NCBI RefSeq assembly: GCF_028583425.1
Contig: NC_072796.1
Span: forward strand, 87,881,964-87,945,963
DNA: 64,000 nucleotides
From: Eublepharis macularius
Lineage: Eukaryota > Chordata > Lepidosauria > Squamata > Eublepharidae
Direction: 5' to 3'
Every line of letters begins with the position of its first letter. The stretch's first letter is position 1. The translations under genes were made by a program, and so were the position numbers. Of the stretch, positions 22,172 to 34,625 are shown piece after piece. Below the pieces are notes generated by a model that saw nothing but the letters and a program-made list of their open reading frames with translations, was not told where the DNA came from and did no database searches.

Positions 22172-23398
22172 CATGCCTTTGGTACTTTGTCATTTGCATT
22201 ATTAACCATAGTGAGTTTCCGAGCAATCTACAGTTATTAAATAACACCTTTACACATCTTTATAAAAGAAGAGTGACCTTAGACTTGGGAAGGAATGATT
22301 AAAAGATGGCTGGCCTGGGAAATGGAACTAGCTACTACTGGATGAAAATCATGAGGATGAGGATGAGGATGCATGTACATTTCTGTGTTTTATTGGTATT
22401 CATGTTCTAGATAAAAGTTGTGATAGAAAAGGTTAATACAAGAACTTCATAGAGAGAATGAGGATGCCCTATTTTTCAAAGTATGTAAAAGGCTTTCAGG
22501 ACTGCTTTGTGTTAATTTTTACATTTTTGTAAATTATTTTCTATGTATTAAGACATGAGCATAATGATACATTGATATGATTTTCCCGTGTGCTTACTAT
22601 TCTAGTTTATTTGATATTTGCATATGTCCCTCTCTGTCTGTTAAGTTGTATAATTTTATGTTCAGCACATGAAACTTGAAAGAAGTAGCTGTGCTATATC
22701 TGCTGCTGAATTGGGAATAAGGCAGCCCTAACTTTTCCTTCCTCTTTCCTTCCAGTCATTCATCTGTCTCCTTTATATCCCTGCACAGCCCGTTGAGTGA
22801 ATCACAATAAAAACATGGAAACTTGTTTTTGAGCATAGATAAATGAATTGCTGGGGCGATCCCCCAAAATAACATGGGAAAACAACATGGGTCTAACTAG
22901 TTTATTTAAATGGCTCATCTACATAATAATTTATTAAAATATGCAAACATATTTTAAGGGCACTACACAGCCTGCCAGTGACTGCCTTTGTTGGGCAGGT
23001 CCACCCTGGCTCAAACTTGGTCAGCGCTCCCACCTGCTGTGTTTATCCTTGCATGCACATGCACTCTGTGCCGAGAAGTGCCAAACCTCATCCCCCTTCC
23101 CCAATGTGCTGTAAGGCCCTTACCAGATTTCGAACAATGTTGCTTAGTGCCATGAGGCATATTACAGGCTTTTCAAGACACAACCCTCCATCATGCCTCA
23201 TATCTCAGTGTTCCTGCCAATTATTCCTACCTATTATGAGCAGTTCTCCCTATTCTTCCCAACTAGTTATGACCTAAGCAATCAAAAATCAGGCCTAATT
23301 AATTTTTAATACTCCCCTTTAGTGACATTGTGAAGGAGGTGATAAAATGTCCTCCCATTTTTTAGGTTACTGGGGAAAGCTGAACAATTTCTACTTGG
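22172..23398. other. Intergenic sequence without recognised features
   Basis: AT-rich, with a 'gaggatgaggatgaggatg' triplet run near 22353-22372. No convincing gene or repeat was seen. Confidence 0.5.
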
Positions 23399-23952
23399 GC
23401 CTTTACTAGGGTTGCCAGTCTCCCACTGAGGGCAAGGCATCCCCACCCTCCATCCCTGCCCCCACTTACCTGGCCAGCAGGGGAGGCACATGCCTCCCAG
23501 TGGCATACTCCTAGGTGGTGCAGCGTGTTCCCTGGTGAGGCCCAAATCAGCCTGGAACGGGCTGCTGTGGAGTGTGGGAGTGCTCCTGTGTGCTGCAGTG
23601 TCCCGTTACAGGTCAATCCAAGCTGATTCAGGCCTGAATCAGCCTAGATCGGGCCTCTGTGAAGTGCAGGGGCACTCCTGCACAGAGGCCCAATCCAGGC
23701 CAAATCTGCCTGAATCCAGCCCGGTCCGGGCCCAATTTGGGCCAAATCATGCCCGATCTCCCCCTCCATGGAGCACAGGAGCACTCCTTGAGCAGCCGCT
23801 AACCATGCAATGATGTCACTTCCCGGAAGTGGCATCATCACACGGGCCCTGGGACCATGTGCATGCTTTGCGTGTGCACAAGGAACAAAAGATAAGGTAG
23901 GTGCCAGGTCCCCACTGGGAGGACAGGGGGACCTGGCAATTATAGCCTTTAC
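23399..23952. repeat. Perfect 8-bp target duplication (gcctttac)
   Basis: gcctttac at 23399-23406 and 23945-23952 exactly bracket the element at 23407-23944. Confidence 0.88.
23407..23944. mobile_element. Nonautonomous hAT-like element, GC-rich, 538 bp
   Basis: Ends tagggttgccag and ctggcaattata (inverted repeats with decay at the right end) inside a perfect 8-bp duplication. The interior has repeated short inverted motifs ('gcctgaatcagcc', 'gatcgggcc', 'cccgatctcccc'), suggesting strong secondary structure. No transposase. A sibling copy is at about 5483-5756. The 99-118 codon frames on both strands across it are compositional. Confidence 0.78.
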
Positions 23953-24492
23953 AGATGACCAGCAAATCCCATGATATCCCACAGCAGGGTGCGTAGGTCA
24001 GCACCACACAGCAAATGCTTTCTTGGGAAGGGCGTAGTCTATTTATATGGCTACCCTCCAGTGGCTGGAACATTTCCAGCCCTGAACAATGCTGCCTCAT
24101 TTGACAGAAGGAGCCAGGACAAACAAATCCACAGCTGCTAATGCCATGAATGCTCTTAATTTTAAAAAACAATATTTAGTTCAGCAAACAATATACTTGG
24201 ATCATGCGAAATGATAGCCTTTATTTAAAACAATTGTCATAATTAATTTGTTTTTTTCTTGTTTAATTCTTTAAGTTTTGCTTACTCGAACAAGTATAGC
24301 TATTAATAGATCCTAAAAACCTGCCTCTCACAATTAATTTCCAAATTTGCTTTGACTGGTAAAACGACATTGGGAATCTTAATTGTTTTGCTGAATTTTT
24401 TTTCAATCTTTCTCACCTCCCAGTATATGCATAGCTTGATTCTGAATACAAAATTTTCTTAACCTGAATTCATCATATAGTAAGAATATTAC

Positions 24493-24930
24493 TCTTAGAA
24501 CATAAGAAAAGTTCTGCTAATGGTCTGCTTAGTCTAGAATCCTGTTTCAAAATTTTCCTTCCCTTTTTAACTCCTCCAGAAATTGGTATTGCCACTTATG
24601 AACGTGGAAGTTCCATTTAGACATCTTGGCAAAAAATTGTTGATGGACTTAATGTCCATGAATTTGTTAATGCCCATTTTAAATCCATTTAAGCAAGTTA
24701 CATCACTACATCATTTGACAGTTAAGTTAATTATGCATTGTGTGAAGAAGTATTTTATTTGTTCTGTCCTGAATATACTGAATCTAATTTTAATATTGGG
24801 GGGGGGATTTACTTTCCCCACATCATACATAATTTTATAAACCTCTATCAAGCTTAACTTTAGACATATTTTCTTCACAGAATAGATTTTTCCTCAATAA
24901 GGTGTGTTCTTCTATATGCTTCATAATTCT
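24493..24930 (-). mobile_element. CR1/L3-like LINE 3' fragment, reverse orientation
   Basis: Read on the minus strand this ends in '...gactaagcagaccatt...cttttcttatgttc', the same 3' end as the copy at 1229-1853. The matching block 'tccatgaatttgttaatgcc' to 'gtgtgaagaagtatttt' covers the C-terminal coding and UTR junction. Heavily decayed. Confidence 0.6.
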
Positions 24931-25139
24931 ATCATTAGTGATTTTTTTCCTTGCCCCTGGATCCCTTTTTACATTTGCTACTTCTAATCCAGTCATAAGG
25001 AGGCCTATTTTAGCAACAAGATTAGGGTTGCTGTGATCTTCACCACAAATGAGTTTACCAGGTGAATTTAGCATTATCAAAGTTAGTGAATCTAGTGGGT
25101 CCATCTCAGGATTCGTTCATTAATGCAGCAAATGGCCTG

Positions 25140-25575
25140 ATCTCCTTTAAAACTTGCCCGGGCAAGCAGCACTTGCAGCTGAAGACAAGTGACTAGGTCC
25201 AATCTTCCTACACACCTGCAAAATGCTTCAGGTTTGCAGAGAAATTTGAAATCTTTAAAAAAAATACATTGAGTTTTAAAAAACCAAAAATGATAAAAGG
25301 AGTGCCTGTAGCTTTAGCTAGAGGCAATCAGTGATTGTTGCTAGGCAACTATTAACAGTTTGGCCAGTATTCCAAACTGGTATTGGTTTCTGTCAGTAAA
25401 AGGCAGGTCTCTTTCTAGGCTGTTTTAGGCCTTTGAGGGAGGATTCGGTGAGCCAGGCCAACAAGCAATCACTGGCAAGCTTGATACCACATGACTTACA
25501 TGACTCACCCAAGTCTGGCTGATTGCCACTGTTTAGCAGCAGCAGCACACACACACTCACTCACTCTCACTCACT
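25140..25575 (+). repeat. Composite unit, module X copy 3
   Basis: Shares 'cttcctacacacctg', 'gcttcaggtttgcagagaaa', 'tgataaaaggagtgcctgta', 'gattgttgctaggcaact', 'ttctgtcagtaaaaggcag', 'gagccaggccaacaagcaa' with X1 and X2. It ends in a short (cact)/(ca)n run at 25548-25577 before the SINE. Confidence 0.65.
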
Positions 25576-25577
25576 CA

Positions 25578-25795
25578 CTAGTGTAGTGGTTAGAGTTTCA
25601 GAGTAGGATCTGAGAGACCCAAGTTGAAATTGAAATCACCACTCTGCTGTGGAAGCTCTAGTTGACTTTGATCCAATTGCACACTTTCAGCCTAAGGTAC
25701 CTCTCAGGGTTCTTGTGAGGAGAAGTATCTAAACTGGTTTGAGTCCCTATTGTGGAAAAAGGCAATATATAAATGAAATAACTTAATAAATATAG
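25578..25795 (+). mobile_element. Sauria-type tRNA-derived SINE, copy 3
   Basis: Head 'tagtgtagtggttagagttt', 'ctgagagacccaagtt', 'accactctgctgtgg', core 'ttcagcctaaggtacctctc', tail 'atataaatgaaataactta'. It occupies the same place between X and Y as copies 1 and 2. Confidence 0.75.
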
Positions 25796-25860
25796 ATGAA
25801 GATGGGGCAGGGAATAAAAGGTAAGCTGTTTAGTAGGTTTGAAGAAGAGGTAGGGAAATG

Positions 25861-26223
25861 TTTAGTTTGGAGAAGAGGAGATTGAGGGGGGACATGATTG
25901 CTCTCTTTGAGTATTTGAAAGGCTGTCATTTGGAGGAGGGCAGGGAGCTGTTCCAGTTGGCAGCAGAGGGTAGGACCTGAAGCAATGGGCTAAAACTACA
26001 TGCACAAAGGTACCGGCTGGATATTAGGAAGAACTTTTTCACGGTCAGAGTAGTTCAAAAGTGGAATCAGCTGCCTAGGGAGGTGGTGAGCTCCCCCTCA
26101 CTGGCAGTTTTCAAGAAGAGGCTGGATGAATACTTGTCAGGGATGCTTTGGGCTGATCCTGCACTGGGCAGGGGGTTGGACTAGATGGTCTGTATGGCCC
26201 CTTCCAACTCTATGATTCTATGA
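25861..26223 (+). mobile_element. CR1 LINE 3' fragment
   Basis: Encodes the CR1 C-terminal stretch in decayed form (equivalent of RRGDMIALFEYLKG..., 'tattaggaagaactttttcac', 'agctgcctagggaggtgg') and ends with the CR1 hallmark 'gattggactagatgg'-like sequence and 'ccaactctatgattctatga'. The 6-bp gaaatg at 25855-25860 and 26222-26227 may be the target duplication. 5'-truncated, as almost all CR1 copies are. Confidence 0.82.
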
Positions 26224-26377
26224 AATGTGAGCATATGCAGGCTGCCAGGAGGAAGGAAAGAGGAAATAATTTAGGGAAGGGGATAAAGGGAAAAGTGAAG
26301 TACCTCCACCACGCAACTGGGCTTGACTCAGCTGGTACCACATAACTGCTGCTGCGGGGGAAAGGGGGGAAAGTAAA

Positions 26378-26515
26378 TTATGAAATTGTGTATTTTATCT
26401 TTTATTGAGTATTGTTGTTTTGATTTATTGTATTATTATATAATGTTGTAACCCACCTTGAGCCTGGTCACGAAACAGATGGGCAAGAAATCAAATTAAA
26501 TTAATTAAATTAAAG
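26378..26515 (+). mobile_element. LINE 3' terminus (L2-like), short insertion
   Basis: 'gttgtaacccaccttgagcc' followed by an (aaatt)n tail; it interrupts module Y3. Only the extreme 3' end is present. Confidence 0.55.
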
Positions 26516-26640
26516 ATGAGGGAAAGACAACGGTGGGTGGGAAGAAGCAGGGAAAGGGGGAGAGGTTATGGGGGCAGGGAAGGGAAAGAGGACATGGTGT
26601 GGGAGGGGAAATGAGATGGCCCCCTCAAGATCTTTTCATG

Positions 26641-26830
26641 TATCTAATCGCCAAGTAATCCCAACATGCAGATACTTAAATCTGTGGATCAGGACCATGT
26701 GGCTACAAACCAGACAGTTCTGCAAACTTGAAGGACAAGCTAGGCTTGCAGAAATATCTGAAACCCTAAATAATACATTGTGGGGTTTAACCCCTTAAGC
26801 AAAATCATTTTCTATGTGTGTGCAGCAAAT
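26641..26830 (+). repeat. Composite unit, module X copy 4 (partial)
   Basis: 'agatacttaaatctgtggatcag', 'acagttctgcaaacttgaa', 'aggcttgcagaaatatctgaaa' match the start of X2. It then diverges. Confidence 0.5.
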
Positions 26831-29640
26831 GTACTTACCTTTTCCTCCACTGGTGGCAGCCGTGAGGTCCTGGTGGAGGCAGAAAAAGGGGTGATGTGGG
26901 GGGAGGAGAGGTGGGGGGAGGTGGCTTGCAGGAATTCCCCCATGATTCTCATGGGTTTGCCCAAACAAGACACCATTTCATAGGAGGTTTTATCTGTTTA
27001 AAAATTGTTGTGAGGCCCCAATCTGGATCAGGCACATGGTACGGCAGCACCAACCAATTTCGTTTCCCCCACATCTTTTACAATGTCAAAACAGCTGAGG
27101 GGGCTGTTTTGGCACTTTAAAGGTGTGGGGTGGAACAGGAGCACATGGAATTTCCATGCACATCTGGATCCATGCCTTGCAGCAATTTTGAAACAGTTAA
27201 AGCCTCCTGTGAAATGGCATTGGTGTGTGAAGCAGCAGCAGGGAGAGCAGTAGCATCCATGAAAGGTGAGGGTTGGCGGGGAGACCAAGTAAGGATGGGG
27301 TGGGGGGTGAGTTGGTAGATTACTGGGGGAAAGGGGTGACGAAGAGGGGAAGAAGGAATGACGGGGTAATGGGATGCCCTGACCCCTCCACTCACATAAA
27401 AAGGTGAGGGGAGCCAGATGAGTTGCCCAAAGCAGGGGTTGGACAGGAGAGAGCTACGATAGTGCTGCTGGAGGGTGCGCTAAGGGGGAACCTCCTGCCG
27501 CCACGCAGAAGCTTGGGTGAAGGCTCAGGAGGCAGATAGGTGGGGAAGCCACCATCACATCAAAGCTAGAAGGCAAGCTGGGGGGAGAAATAGGAGGCCA
27601 AGGTAGGAAAGGCCAATGGTAACAGTCAGAGGGGGTGGAGCCTGCCACACCTCTCTGGAATTCCCCCCCACACACACACACGCACACACAATTCTAATGG
27701 GCTCCTTGCTTGTATTACACTAACTCCAATGTTTTTCTTGGGAATTGTTCTTAAGTAAAAATGTCTAGAATTACAGTCTGCAGCATTTATTAGCAAATGT
27801 ATTAGTATTGTGTATAGAAAAGAAAAGTACAAAATCGAGAGCAGGCTAACTGCTAGATGATATGAACTGGTGGTTGAAGGGTTGGTGTCCTGTCCTCTTC
27901 TTCCAGCCAAGAAAGATGGGATTTGGGGTGGGGGTTGAGATATTTCCAGGAGTGTTTTGGCCTCCCAGTCCATCTTTAATCAGGTCTACTCAGGTGAAGG
28001 ACCCAGACTAATTCTAGTTTCAGAAATAATATTAAAACTATTGCCTTGTTCTTCCCAATCCAGTTCTGGTTTTATGGGTAGCTGTAATCTCTATGCTGAG
28101 CTCCTTTGCAAAATCACGAAGTTGTAAGCAATAAAACCATGCTGGCCAGCTATACTCAGAATTCATAATGAGAGCAACAAAAGATAGAATCTACTTTAAA
28201 ACTCATTAATTTTCGAGGAGAGATTTAAACATGGTTGCAGAGTAAAGAAATATATATGCGCAGGAGACAACACGGTTGCCTGAAAACAATGTATGTGTAA
28301 GAGCTGTTGTACGACTCCCCTACTCCTACAAACTCCAGCAAATGGATCAGTCAATCTGATCAGGATAAATCACTGATAATTTTGTTCCTGGCATTACAAG
28401 ATGATCAAAACTCACAGGAATTGAAGCATCCCTAAACAAGGTACATATTATTGTTTAAGTATCAAAAATTTCACCATTAATTTATTTAGAAATGTGTGGT
28501 TGTATGCCATCTGGATTCAATGGCATGTTAGTTTCTAATTATTAAGTAGTCCTAGAACTTCATTCCTTGTTACTTACATTACTTGTTTAGAATTCAGACA
28601 TGTTTCCCAAAATAGCAATTCCAGCATGGATAATCACCCATACATCTTGCACGAGGAAGACGAACTCACGGAATTTGTTCATCCTTTCTGCAGTCTTCCT
28701 ATCTTCCTTTTACTCAACAGCTCAACCTCCTTCCAGGCTGATTTCTTGCTTTGAATGTATTTAAAATAATTCTTACTCTTGTTTTAGCACTATACTTCTC
28801 AACATTTCATTTTGTTTCCCTCACTTACTGTTCTGCTGAACCTTGTGCTCCCTTGCTTTGTCTTTTGAAAAGGAAGTTTTTCCCCCCTTTTATAGACTTC
28901 TTGATCTTTTCATTCTCCTAGTTTTGATAATATCTTTTCTAATCTGTGGTATGCATTCTATCTAAACTTGAATTGCTATGAATTTTATAACTTCCAAGCA
29001 TACTAAAGAGATTTGATTTTTCTGTACTTGCCCTTTTGACAAAGTCCCTCATTTTTAATGTTCTCTGTTTTGAATAAGATATATTTTTGTGTTAAAATTT
29101 TTGGAGAACTTTCTTTTTACATAAATTCTGGATGTAATAGTATGTTGTTCTCTGTTCCTACCTATTTCAGCAATGATTATATCTTGCACCAGGCCACGGA
29201 TACCTCTTGGGATAATGTCCAAAGCTGCTTCCCCTCAAGTTTATTCTATGACTAACTGTTTCAGGATGAAATTATTGATTATTTTGAAAACTGTTGTGTT
29301 TGGCATGCTTTAGTCCCTATAGCAAAGACTTCCCATGTTTCCTCCATCAATAACATAACAGAAATGAAGAAATATGGGTCCCTTTTGAGTGAATGCGTGT
29401 AGATATAAAGAAGAAGGGGCTGAAAATTGCATTGATTGTGTATGTGATTCCTAATGTGGAGTTCTGGTCATCTCATGATTTTTGAAATAGGCAATTGACA
29501 TTGTGTATTCTATAGAAAGCCATAGTCCTACGTACTGAACTATTTTTACGTGATCCCATTTACACAAATAGACACAAAGAAGTTGTCGAGTGATTGACAT
29601 GGAATCATGCTACAATTAAATTCAGATGGATATGATGCCA
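26831..29640. other. Intergenic, no gene recognised
   Basis: 26860-27700 is GC- and purine-rich with a (ca)n run at 27667-27688; 27700-29640 is AT-rich. Segments near 28560-29270 could be ancient repeat DNA but I cannot classify them. Open frames here show no family resemblance. Confidence 0.45.
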
Positions 29641-30392
29641 GTTGGGAAAGCCATTGTAATAGTAGAGAGAAATTTGCTTACCCTAGGTGGGTAAGCATGC
29701 TCTAGACCCAGACTTGCTGTTAGAGAAGCAAATTGTTGCTGCTGCAACAAAAGCTATCTTCCCTTCTTAATTCAACTGATCTGGCCTCATTGGTCCATGC
29801 TTTGTTTGTGTTGGACCACTGTTGTACAGCCTGTGTGAGCTCTTGAAAACACCTTGGAAGCTATAGTTAATATACAATCATTTTTGACTAGATTAATCCA
29901 TTATGAACATATCATACCTCTTCTGCAACAATTTTTGTTCATTTTTTCCAAGTTCAGCTGAAGAAAACTAGTGTGCCTGGTGCACTGCCATTATCAACAT
30001 CTCCTTATCCTTGTCATCATTTGCAGAAGTGCACTTTTATTCAGCTTGGTCATGATTTTTTTTCCTGCCATAACCACAGTATCCAAGAAGAGGTTCAGGA
30101 GATGAGATCATTATTAATATTTTGGAGGACTTGTACAGCCATTCTTTTAGAAAGGTTTTTTTCATAGTTTTATTGGTGGCCATGGAATAGTATAATGAAG
30201 TCAAAATGTTGGTTGGTTGGTTGGTTGGGTGTGTGGGTGTGTGGGTGAAGTGGTTATTGTAGGTTTTGCAGCTGAGTTGCTTAAATTTTAATTGTTTTAT
30301 GCCTTATGGCTATATTTTGTAAATCACCTCAAGTATGGAGAAAAGGCAGGGTATAAATGTTTTGTTTTTTAAAAATAAATTTTGTATGTACA
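29640..30392 (+). mobile_element. Ancient L2/CR1-like LINE fragment
   Basis: Translations in shifting frames give DLASLVHALF then HYEHIIPLLQQF, resembling the L2 blocks DLATVxHA... and HITPVLRQLHWL. A LINE-like 3' end 'aaaaggcagggtataaat' with an A-rich tail lies at 30340-30392. Heavily decayed; a (ggtt/ggtgt)n run lies at 30209-30247. Confidence 0.42.
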
Positions 30393-30534
30393 GGATACAC
30401 ATATATGCATGAATGTTCTTATACCTTCAAACTAACCATCACTTTCACTATAACATCAGGCATATGTAACCATTTTCAAGGCTTTGCAAAGTATATGCAC
30501 TATTTACTATGATAACAAATACACGCTGGTATGG

Positions 30535-30665
30535 GTAGAAAGTTCCATCAAGTTGTAGCCAACTTATGGCAGCCTGCTGGGGTTTTCAAGGCAAGAGATT
30601 AACAGAGGTAGTTTGTCATTGCCTGCCTCTGCATTTTTCAGGTTCTTTTCAGACCACTTTTACCC
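30535..30665. repeat. SINE-like dispersed repeat fragment
   Basis: 'agttccatcaagttgtagcc...ttatggcagcctgctgggg ttttcaaggcaagagatt...tttgtcattgcctgcctctgc' follows the order of a widespread squamate repeat whose full version also carries a 5S-rRNA-like segment (from memory). That segment is absent here. Confidence 0.45.
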
Positions 30666-32869
30666 TTATCTTTTTCTCAAAGCTGATTTTGAGTCAATTT
30701 TTCCCTTGTGCATACTATTTCTTTTAGTTTTGTTTGTCCTGAGACCACTCCCAGCTACCTCCATCCCATGACTGGATGTTCATCATCAGCAAATTGCTCC
30801 CCCACCCCTTTCCTTTCTCTTTCCTGGTTTTGCTTTCTATCTTTTTTTAAATCATAATTTTCATAGCATTATATCGACCTACCAATGCAATGCAATGCAA
30901 TACAATACATTATTCAAATTATTTTTTTTAAGGCACATGCAGAACAAAATAAACTGACTCCAAATGTAAAGGGAGGGCAAATGTTAGGAACAACCATACC
31001 CAAACTGATTTCAATGCTCAGAGATCAACAGCTAAGAAAATCAGGAATAATTTGAGTGTGCGGAAAAGCCCAAGATCAGATCTAGAGGAAAAAGTGAAAT
31101 AACAATTGTGCTAACACAATATTAGGACTCGCTAAATTTTGAGTGTATCTCCTATTGTGGACAGATTTGGAGATATTTTGAGAGTTCCCCAAAGGAGTGC
31201 ATTTGGGACATCGCATTAAAAGCAGACAAAAAATGTGCATGTGCCTCGTCTAATCAAGATCTGGCTAAGGAGCTTTTAAATAATGTAGTGCTACTTCTTT
31301 TCAGACTAGCGTGTTATTCGTTAATAAAATGCCTACCCAGCAAAACGTGGATTGGGAACTCTATTTCTTCCATGTTTAGTGAGATATTCATTGGAGACTA
31401 AACTATCCTAACCCCTAATCCTGTGAAATGGATCAAATTAAAACAAAATTGGTATCAGTGCCACAGTTCTAAACAAATGTCATCCCATTCAGTTCCATTC
31501 AGCTCTGGGTTTTACCTCCAAGTAGACATTTTAGGAATTTTACAATGCCATTCTGAACAGACTCAAACCTTTCTAATTTTTTTTTTCTTTCCTGGTTCAT
31601 AATATACCATTCTTCACCAATCTGTTTTTTCCCAGTTAACAATAAATATGAAACTATTTTAAATTCATCTGCCTGCTATACAATAGAATCTATTCTATTA
31701 AAGAATTTCAAACTTTAACCAGACATGAAAATTAAATGCCCCCTTCATAATCTGATTATTTTTTTCTTTCATGTTTGGGAACATGTATCCTAAACTTAGT
31801 TTTTAAGATATGATTTTGCAGTGTTTTGAGCTTAGTTGAAAAACAGATAAACAAAACAGGTTTATTAATAGTTCACTGTAGACAGCTGTATTCTTAAGGG
31901 GCCTCTTCATCTAAAGAACTACAAATCAATGGTGTACTCTGAGATATTTCACATCGTATACAAAATATTCCTTGTTCAGATCACTGGCTTGGATTGGATG
32001 GTAAATCACTTCCGACAGAAGGGATTCCATCAGCAAAATGAGATTTCACTGCTGCAGCTTCAAATGCCCCTCTATATGCTGTTCCTGGGGAACAGTAGAC
32101 CCCACCCCAAACAGTATGAGAGTGGAGTTAGAAATCTGCAGCTGGAGGAAGGAATTGGCAAAAATCATCCCTGCTATTAGAACAGCATCCAAAGCACTAT
32201 GCGTGGCTTACACATGTTATATGTTACATATATATTGCTAATTGGTTTGGGGTTAGGCAATAGTAAAAGAGTATTTTCTTTAGAATTTCATACACATACA
32301 CTAAACATATTTTCTAGAAATGTTCAGAATTTATTTCCATGAAGAGTTTTACAGTTTAGGATCACAATGTTTCTGCTGCTTAAAAGTAGTCATAGGAAAC
32401 AATCATACCTCAGCTCATACCTATTTTAATTAAGAAAAAGTTACCTGTTTTGAAAAGAATGAGATAAATAAATGATTATTATATTGATAAAATATTTCCA
32501 CATTTTTGAAAGGTGGCATTGCTCATATGTATCTAGTTAAATTTATTGCTGTGTTTACTGAAAATTTTTGTCATACATTTAAAAGCCTTTTTTGTGAGAA
32601 TTTCTTTTCACGTAATAAATTACTACCATTATGAACAAATCTTCTAAAATGCTATTGTATTCTTTCAGTATAGTTAGCAATCCCTAGCTGGATCAAGCAT
32701 GTGATTCCTCAGACTAATTCACCAACTACAGTTGTGAGTCTTAATTGACAGTCAGGTGCAAAAGATCCTAATCAGAGATCTCTTGTGTCATATCCAGCAT
32801 GGCCATTACTGCCTCAGTGGTTTCACTGAGACAGTTCTCAAATTAAGTGGGGATTATGCCAATTATGCC
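30666..32869. other. Intergenic, nothing assigned
   Basis: AT-rich. An 83-codon frame at 31929-32180 is GC-shifted relative to its surroundings and resembles no family I know; it may be part of an unrecognised repeat. No splice-bounded exon was found. Confidence 0.4.
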
Positions 32870-34165
32870 GATGTGGGGATTCGTGGAACAGCCCTGCAAT
32901 GGCTGAACTCCTTCCTTCACAATTGGGGACAGAGGATGGCACTCGGGGAACAGACAGCTCACCATTCTTTGGTATGTGGCATCCCTCAGGGGGCGATTCT
33001 TTCCCCGATGCTATTTAACATCTATATGCGCCCCCTCGCCCAGTTAGCCCGCAGCTTTGGGCTGGGTTGTCACCAGTAAGTGGATGACACTCAGCTCTAT
33101 CTGTTGATGGATGGCCAGTCTGATCTCGCTCTGGATTCCTTGGCCAAGGGACTTGAGGCTGTGATGGTATGGTTACATCAGAGTTGCCTGAAATTGAATC
33201 CCCTGAAGATGGAGGTTCTGTGTCTGGGTCATGGGGCAATCAAGCTGGGGACCTGGCTCCCAGCCCTCGGCCGGATACAATTGAAACTTTTGCTGCCAGT
33301 GAGGAGGTGTGACCTTGGATGCCACACTTTCAATGGAGGCCCGGGTCACGACCATTGCCAGGTCTGCCTTTTTTCATCTTCAACAGGCCAGGCAACTGGC
33401 ACCCTATCTTTCACCCCAGGACCTGGCCACAGTAATTCATGCAATGGTCACCTCCAGGCTAGACAACTGCAATTCACTCTACACTGGGCTGCCCTTGGGC
33501 CTGACTCGGAAGTTGCAGCTGGTCCAGAACGCAGTGGCACGCGTCCTTACCGGAATGCCAATCTGAGCGGACATTCATCCCATGCTGTGCCAGCTGCACT
33601 GACTCCCAGTGGAGTTCCGGATCCAGTTCAAGGTGTTAACCTTGGTGTTTAAAGCCCTTCACGGATGGGGACCTGCATACCTGCGGGACCACCTCTTCCA
33701 TTATGTCCCCTGCAGGGTGTTGCGCTCTGCAGACAAGCAACTCCTGGTGGTCCCCAGCCTGAAGGACATCTGTCTGACCTCAACCAGGGCCGGGGCTTTT
33801 TCCCAGCCTGGTGGAACGCTCTCCCATTGGAGATCCAGGCCCTGTGGGACCTGTTACAGTTTCACAGGGCCTGTAAAACGGAGATGTTCCCCCAGGCCTT
33901 TGGCTGAGTGCCAGCAGGTGTCCTCCTTCCATCTAAGACCACCACTTCTTCTGGGGCTGCCCTCGGCCATCTGCTATGCCCATACACGGACTCCCAATAT
34001 TTGTCTAAATATCGTGCTCCTGGACTATTTTAATCATTTTTTAAAAAATTATTATTGATTTTATGTTTTTGTGATTTTAATGTATTTTTTATGTTGTTAG
34101 CTGCCCTGAGCCCATCTGTGGGGAGGGCGGGGTATAAATCAAATAAAATGAGTAAATAAACTGCT
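32870..34165 (+). mobile_element. L2/CR1-clade LINE, 5'-truncated and frameshifted
   Basis: Starts within the RT palm (GTALQWLNSFLHNWGQR, GIPQGAILSPMLFNIYMRPLAQ). The frames 32756-33079, 33080-33652, 33309-33566 and 33609-34058 together cover the same C-terminal blocks as the copies at 7127 and 14256. The tyrosine codon of the catalytic (Y)xDD box is now TAA, giving CHQ-stop-VDDTQLY at 33079. The 3' end 'gccctgagcccatctg...ggtataaatcaaataaa' closes the element. Confidence 0.78.
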
Positions 34166-34544
34166 TAACTCATCTCACAAATTCACATTGCCTATAAACT
34201 ATGAAATAGCAAAGTTTTCAAGAAAATAGAAATGCAAAACTAGTAGCATTTCAAAACCACATGGCGAAAAAAATGCTTTCTGATATTGGATTCCATCCAG
34301 AAGGCTGAACTAAAGCATGAGGAACCACAGCAGATTCTTCCTTTTAGGGCTTGTCTACTCAGCCGATTCTTCCCCATTCCATGAAAAGTCAAGCAGAGAC
34401 AGCTGTTCTGCAACCAATAATTTCATCCTATGAACTGTCACTGTTGAAAGGATATTGCTTCTTCCTGAAAGGAGATTTCTATCTTTTCATCCATTTCGTA
34501 TATTAAATCCGTTATTCCATTTTTGTGGAAATACAAATCTGGCC

Positions 34545-34625
34545 TTTACTGTTTGTTTGTTTGTTTGTTTATATTTTCGATTTATATTCCGCCCTCCCCA
34601 CACAAGCAGGCTCTGGGCATTCTCT
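34545..34625 (-). mobile_element. L2-like LINE 3' tail only
   Basis: On the minus strand: 'gcccagagcctgcttg', 'gggagggcggaatataaat' and an (aaac)n tail. A very short, 5'-truncated insertion of the same family as the three larger copies. Confidence 0.6.

Larger units (their letters stand above)
25796..26640 (+). repeat. Composite unit, module Y copy 3, twice interrupted
   Basis: Y sequence 'gatggggcagggaataaaag' at 25802 is cut by a CR1 at 25861-26223, resumes with 'gcaggctgccaggagg', is cut again by a LINE 3' end (26378-26515), and continues to 'agggaaagaggacatggtg'. Module X4 follows at 26641. Confidence 0.6.
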
